From NCBI GenBank assembly GCA_020845705.1, contig JADLFH010000054.1:1-64000 (forward strand): 64,000 bases of DNA, in the 5' to 3' direction. The stretch is from Microthrixaceae bacterium (GTDB lineage: Bacteria > Actinomycetota > Acidimicrobiia > Acidimicrobiales > Microtrichaceae). Every line of letters starts with the position of its first letter. Within the stretch, counting starts at the first letter, position 1. The translations under genes and the position numbers were made by a program. Shown in pieces: positions 61,674 through 64,000 of the stretch. The notes below the pieces were generated by a model that searched no databases, was not told the origin of the DNA, and saw nothing but the letters and a program-made list of their open reading frames with translations.

Positions 61674-63626
61674 ATGACTTCGATCTGGCCCCAGCTGGAA
61701 CCGCTGCTGGCCAAGGTGCAGAAGCCCGCTCGCTACATAGGGTGCGAGGACGGCGCAATCCAGCCGAACTGGCACCCAGCATCCGTGTCGTGGTTGTTGA
61801 CCTACCCCGACACGTATGAGATCGGTCTCCCGAACCAGGGTCTGCAGATCCTCTACGACATCCTGAACTCCCGAAGCGACTCAGTCGCAGAGCGCTCCTA
61901 CGCGCCGTGGCTGGATCTGGAGGCGGAGATGCGGGCGGCCGGCGTTTCCCTCTTCTCGGTCGACACCCATCGTGGCGCAGGCGATTTCGACGTCATCGGG
62001 TTCAATCTCTCCGCCGAGCTCAACTACACGAACCTGCTCAACCTCATCGACCTGGCGGGCGTTCCGGTGCGAACCGCTGCCCGCCGGCCACACCACCCGC
62101 TCATAGCGGTCGGCGGACACTGCACCTACAACCCCGAGCCAGTCGCCGACTTCGTCGACTTCGTGGTCCTGGGCGACGGCGAGGAGATCGCCGGTGAGAT
62201 CACCGAGGTCATCGGCGAGTGGAAGCGCTCCGGCCGGGAGAGCCGAGACGAAGTCCACCTGGCGCTGGCGAAGCTCGACGGCGTCTACGTGCCGTCGCTC
62301 TACGACATCACCTACGACGGGCCGGCGCTGGTCGCGGTCACACCCAACCGCCCGGGCGTGCCCGAACGGGTGGAGAAGCGAACCATCTCAGATCTGGCCG
62401 ACTGGCCCCACCCCCGTCGACAGCTGGTGCCACTCACCGAGGTCGTCCACGATCGCCTCAACGTCGAGGTCTTCCGAGGCTGCACCCGTGGATGTCGTTT
62501 CTGCCAGGCGGGGATGATCACGCGCCCGGTGCGCGAGCGCCCTGCGGATCAGGTGCGCACCATGGTGCTCGAAGGGCTGCGTCGCACCGGCTACGACGAG
62601 ATCGCCCTCACCTCCCTGTCATCCGCCGACTTCTCCGGCATCGAGTCGGTGGTCCAAGGCATCGTCGATGATCCGACGAACTGCGGTCAGGTGAGCGTGT
62701 CGTTGCCGTCGCTGCGGGTGGACGCGTTCGGCGTGGGGATCGCGGCGCAGATACAGAAGGCCCGTCGCACCGGCCTGACCTTCGCCCCCGAGGCGGGCAC
62801 CTGGCGGATGCGGCAGGTGATCAACAAGCTCATCCGAGAGGAGGACCTCTACCAGGCAGTCGATGCCGCCTACTCCCAGGGATGGCGGCGGATGAAGCTC
62901 TACTTCCTCACCGGCCTGCCGACCGAGACCGACGAGGACACCCTGGGTATCGCCGAGCTGGCCCGCAACGTGGTGCAGCTCGGCAAGGCGCACCACAAGA
63001 ACCCGTCGGTGACGGTGTCCGTGGGTGGGTTCGTCCCCAAACCGCATACGCCGTTCCAGTGGTTCGGGCAGAACACGGCGGTCGAGCTGCAACGCAAGAT
63101 CAACATCCTCCGAGACGCCACCCGCCGTGAGAGAGGCGTCGATCTGAAGTGGCACGACCCCAAGGCCACCCTGGCAGAAGGCCTGGCGAGCCGCGGCGAC
63201 CGCCGCCTCGGCGATGTGATCGAGGACGTGTGGCGGCGCGGCGGAACCTTCCAGGAGTGGTCGGAGTGCTTCCGGCTGGACCGGTGGGAGGAGGCCATGG
63301 CGGCTCACGGCCTCGACATCGAGTGGTACGTGTACCGGCATCGGAGCGAGGACGAGGTGCTGCCCTGGGGGCACATCTCGGCGGGGCTGCACCAGGACTT
63401 CCTCTGGCAGGAGTGGCGCGACGCATTGGCGGAGGTCGGGCTTCCCGACTGCCGCTGGACGCCGTGCTACGACTGCGGCGCCTGCACGGGCTACTCCATA
63501 GAGCACGTCGTTGCGTCTGCGGTGCCTCCGGGCGGCGGGAGCCAGGGGACCGGCCAGGACCTCGCCACGGCGGGTGCGGTGTCGGTGACATTGCTTCGCC
63601 GACGCGAGGAGGTGGGTGCCCCATGA
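61674..63626 (+). CDS. TIGR03960-type B12-binding radical SAM protein
   Basis: This 650-aa protein belongs to a conserved radical SAM group found beside DUF2344 genes and often near RNase E/G. The N-terminal part (about 40-180) is B12-binding-like (WLLTYPDTYEIGLPNQGLQI, GDGEEIAGEI). The radical SAM cluster is at Cys270, Cys274 and Cys277 (RGCTRGCRFCQAG), followed by LTFAPEAGTWRMRQVINK and FVPKPHTPFQW. The C-terminus has a cysteine group CYDCGACTGYS. The chemistry is unknown; a role in RNA or ribosome modification is only suggested by context. It overlaps the next gene by four bases. Confidence 0.88.
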   Translation: MTSIWPQLEPLLAKVQKPARYIGCEDGAIQPNWHPASVSWLLTYPDTYEIGLPNQGLQILYDILNSRSDSVAERSYAPWLDLEAEMRAAGVSLFSVDTHRGAGDFDVIGFNLSAELNYTNLLNLIDLAGVPVRTAARRPHHPLIAVGGHCTYNPEPVADFVDFVVLGDGEEIAGEITEVIGEWKRSGRESRDEVHLALAKLDGVYVPSLYDITYDGPALVAVTPNRPGVPERVEKRTISDLADWPHPRRQLVPLTEVVHDRLNVEVFRGCTRGCRFCQAGMITRPVRERPADQVRTMVLEGLRRTGYDEIALTSLSSADFSGIESVVQGIVDDPTNCGQVSVSLPSLRVDAFGVGIAAQIQKARRTGLTFAPEAGTWRMRQVINKLIREEDLYQAVDAAYSQGWRRMKLYFLTGLPTETDEDTLGIAELARNVVQLGKAHHKNPSVTVSVGGFVPKPHTPFQWFGQNTAVELQRKINILRDATRRERGVDLKWHDPKATLAEGLASRGDRRLGDVIEDVWRRGGTFQEWSECFRLDRWEEAMAAHGLDIEWYVYRHRSEDEVLPWGHISAGLHQDFLWQEWRDALAEVGLPDCRWTPCYDCGACTGYSIEHVVASAVPPGGGSQGTGQDLATAGAVSVTLLRRREEVGAP

Positions 63627-64000
63627 GGGTCCGCGTGCGCTTCACGAAGCTGGGACGGGTGCGCTTCGTGTCCCATCGCGATGTCGCCCGGGTTTGGGAG
63701 CGGGCCATTCGTCGGGCGGAGCTGCCCATCGCATACAGCGAAGGGTTCTCTCCGCGCCCGAAGGTGCACTTCGGGCTGGCGCTGTCGGTGGGGCACACCT
63801 CCGACGCCGAGTACCTCGACCTGGACCTGCGTGACCCCGTCGAGCTCACCACGCTGCCGCAGCGGCTGACACCGTGCCTCCCCGTGGGGATCGACGTGAC
63901 GGCGGCGGCCGAGGTGGCCACGAGCGACACGTCGTTGCAGGCGGCGGTCGATGTCGTCACATGGCGTTTCCTCGTCGACGGCGATCCCACGTCGGTCGGT
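63623..64000 (+). CDS. DUF2344 (TIGR03936) protein, 5' part
   Basis: The first 126 codons of a gene that runs past the window edge. It starts at ATG 63623 overlapping the radical SAM stop, and reads VRFTKLGRVRFVSHRDVARV then AYSEGFSPRPKVHFGLALSV, the well conserved front of DUF2344 proteins. In many genomes it is a separate partner, or a C-terminal fusion, of the radical SAM protein encoded just before, so the two very likely act together. Function unproven. Confidence 0.88.
   Translation, partial: MRVRVRFTKLGRVRFVSHRDVARVWERAIRRAELPIAYSEGFSPRPKVHFGLALSVGHTSDAEYLDLDLRDPVELTTLPQRLTPCLPVGIDVTAAAEVATSDTSLQAAVDVVTWRFLVDGDPTSVG

Overview
This window comes from a high-GC bacterial chromosome whose gene content fits Actinomycetota, most likely an Acidimicrobiia relative. 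The evidence is the mec-cysM-murI-rph-rdgB gene order shared with mycobacteria, a candidate DtxR/IdeR-type iron box, a DUF222/HNH endonuclease fragment, Tat-exported PhoD lipoproteins, and an almost exclusive use of TGA stop codons. Many genes have a TANNNT -10 box only 6-10 bases before the start codon and no Shine-Dalgarno site, so short-leader or leaderless transcripts look common. The lineage is an inference from content; no rRNA is present to settle it.

Layout. 1-13.5 kb: tail of a DUF222/HNH protein, ftsE-ftsX, azlCD exporter, a redoxin, a DUF2207 membrane protein, an SGNH hydrolase, a PilZ-like protein, an S45 acylase, a hexapeptide acyltransferase, then the peroxide locus ahpC-ahpF-oxyR, in which ahpF carries an in-frame amber codon. 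13.6-17.7 kb: two large secreted lipoproteins, one made of beta-type repeats and one with a PKD domain plus PGRS-like glycine-rich blocks. 17.8-21.1 kb: a decayed accessory island against the 3' end of tmRNA, holding an interrupted small gene, a DUF433/DUF5615 pair with a shortened toxin, remnants of a MobF-type relaxase/helicase and an intact VapBC-type module.

21-33 kb: an OafA-type acyltransferase separating ssrA from smpB; mec, cysM (without cysO), murI, rph and rdgB; galT-galK; a D-amino-acid-type PLP enzyme; a Nei-like glycosylase and an RDD protein. 33-40 kb: amt-glnK (without glnD), an MFS protein, a secreted subtilase, and an EfeU/EfeO-like iron uptake pair behind a candidate iron box. 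40-50 kb: a PGPGW protein, two PhoD phosphatases, zwf, ileS, an MFS transporter and two tRNAs.

50-64 kb: housekeeping blocks. tig-clpP-clpX make a chaperone/protease unit, followed by folC and ndk; mreB-mreC-mreD-mrdA-rodA form the rod-shape elongasome operon; the end holds a B12-binding radical SAM protein and its DUF2344 partner, cut by the window edge. Three copies of a 51-bp palindromic repeat, a cluster of TGAGGCA repeats and a 14-bp tandem array lie in intergenic spaces and appear to be the least described elements here.
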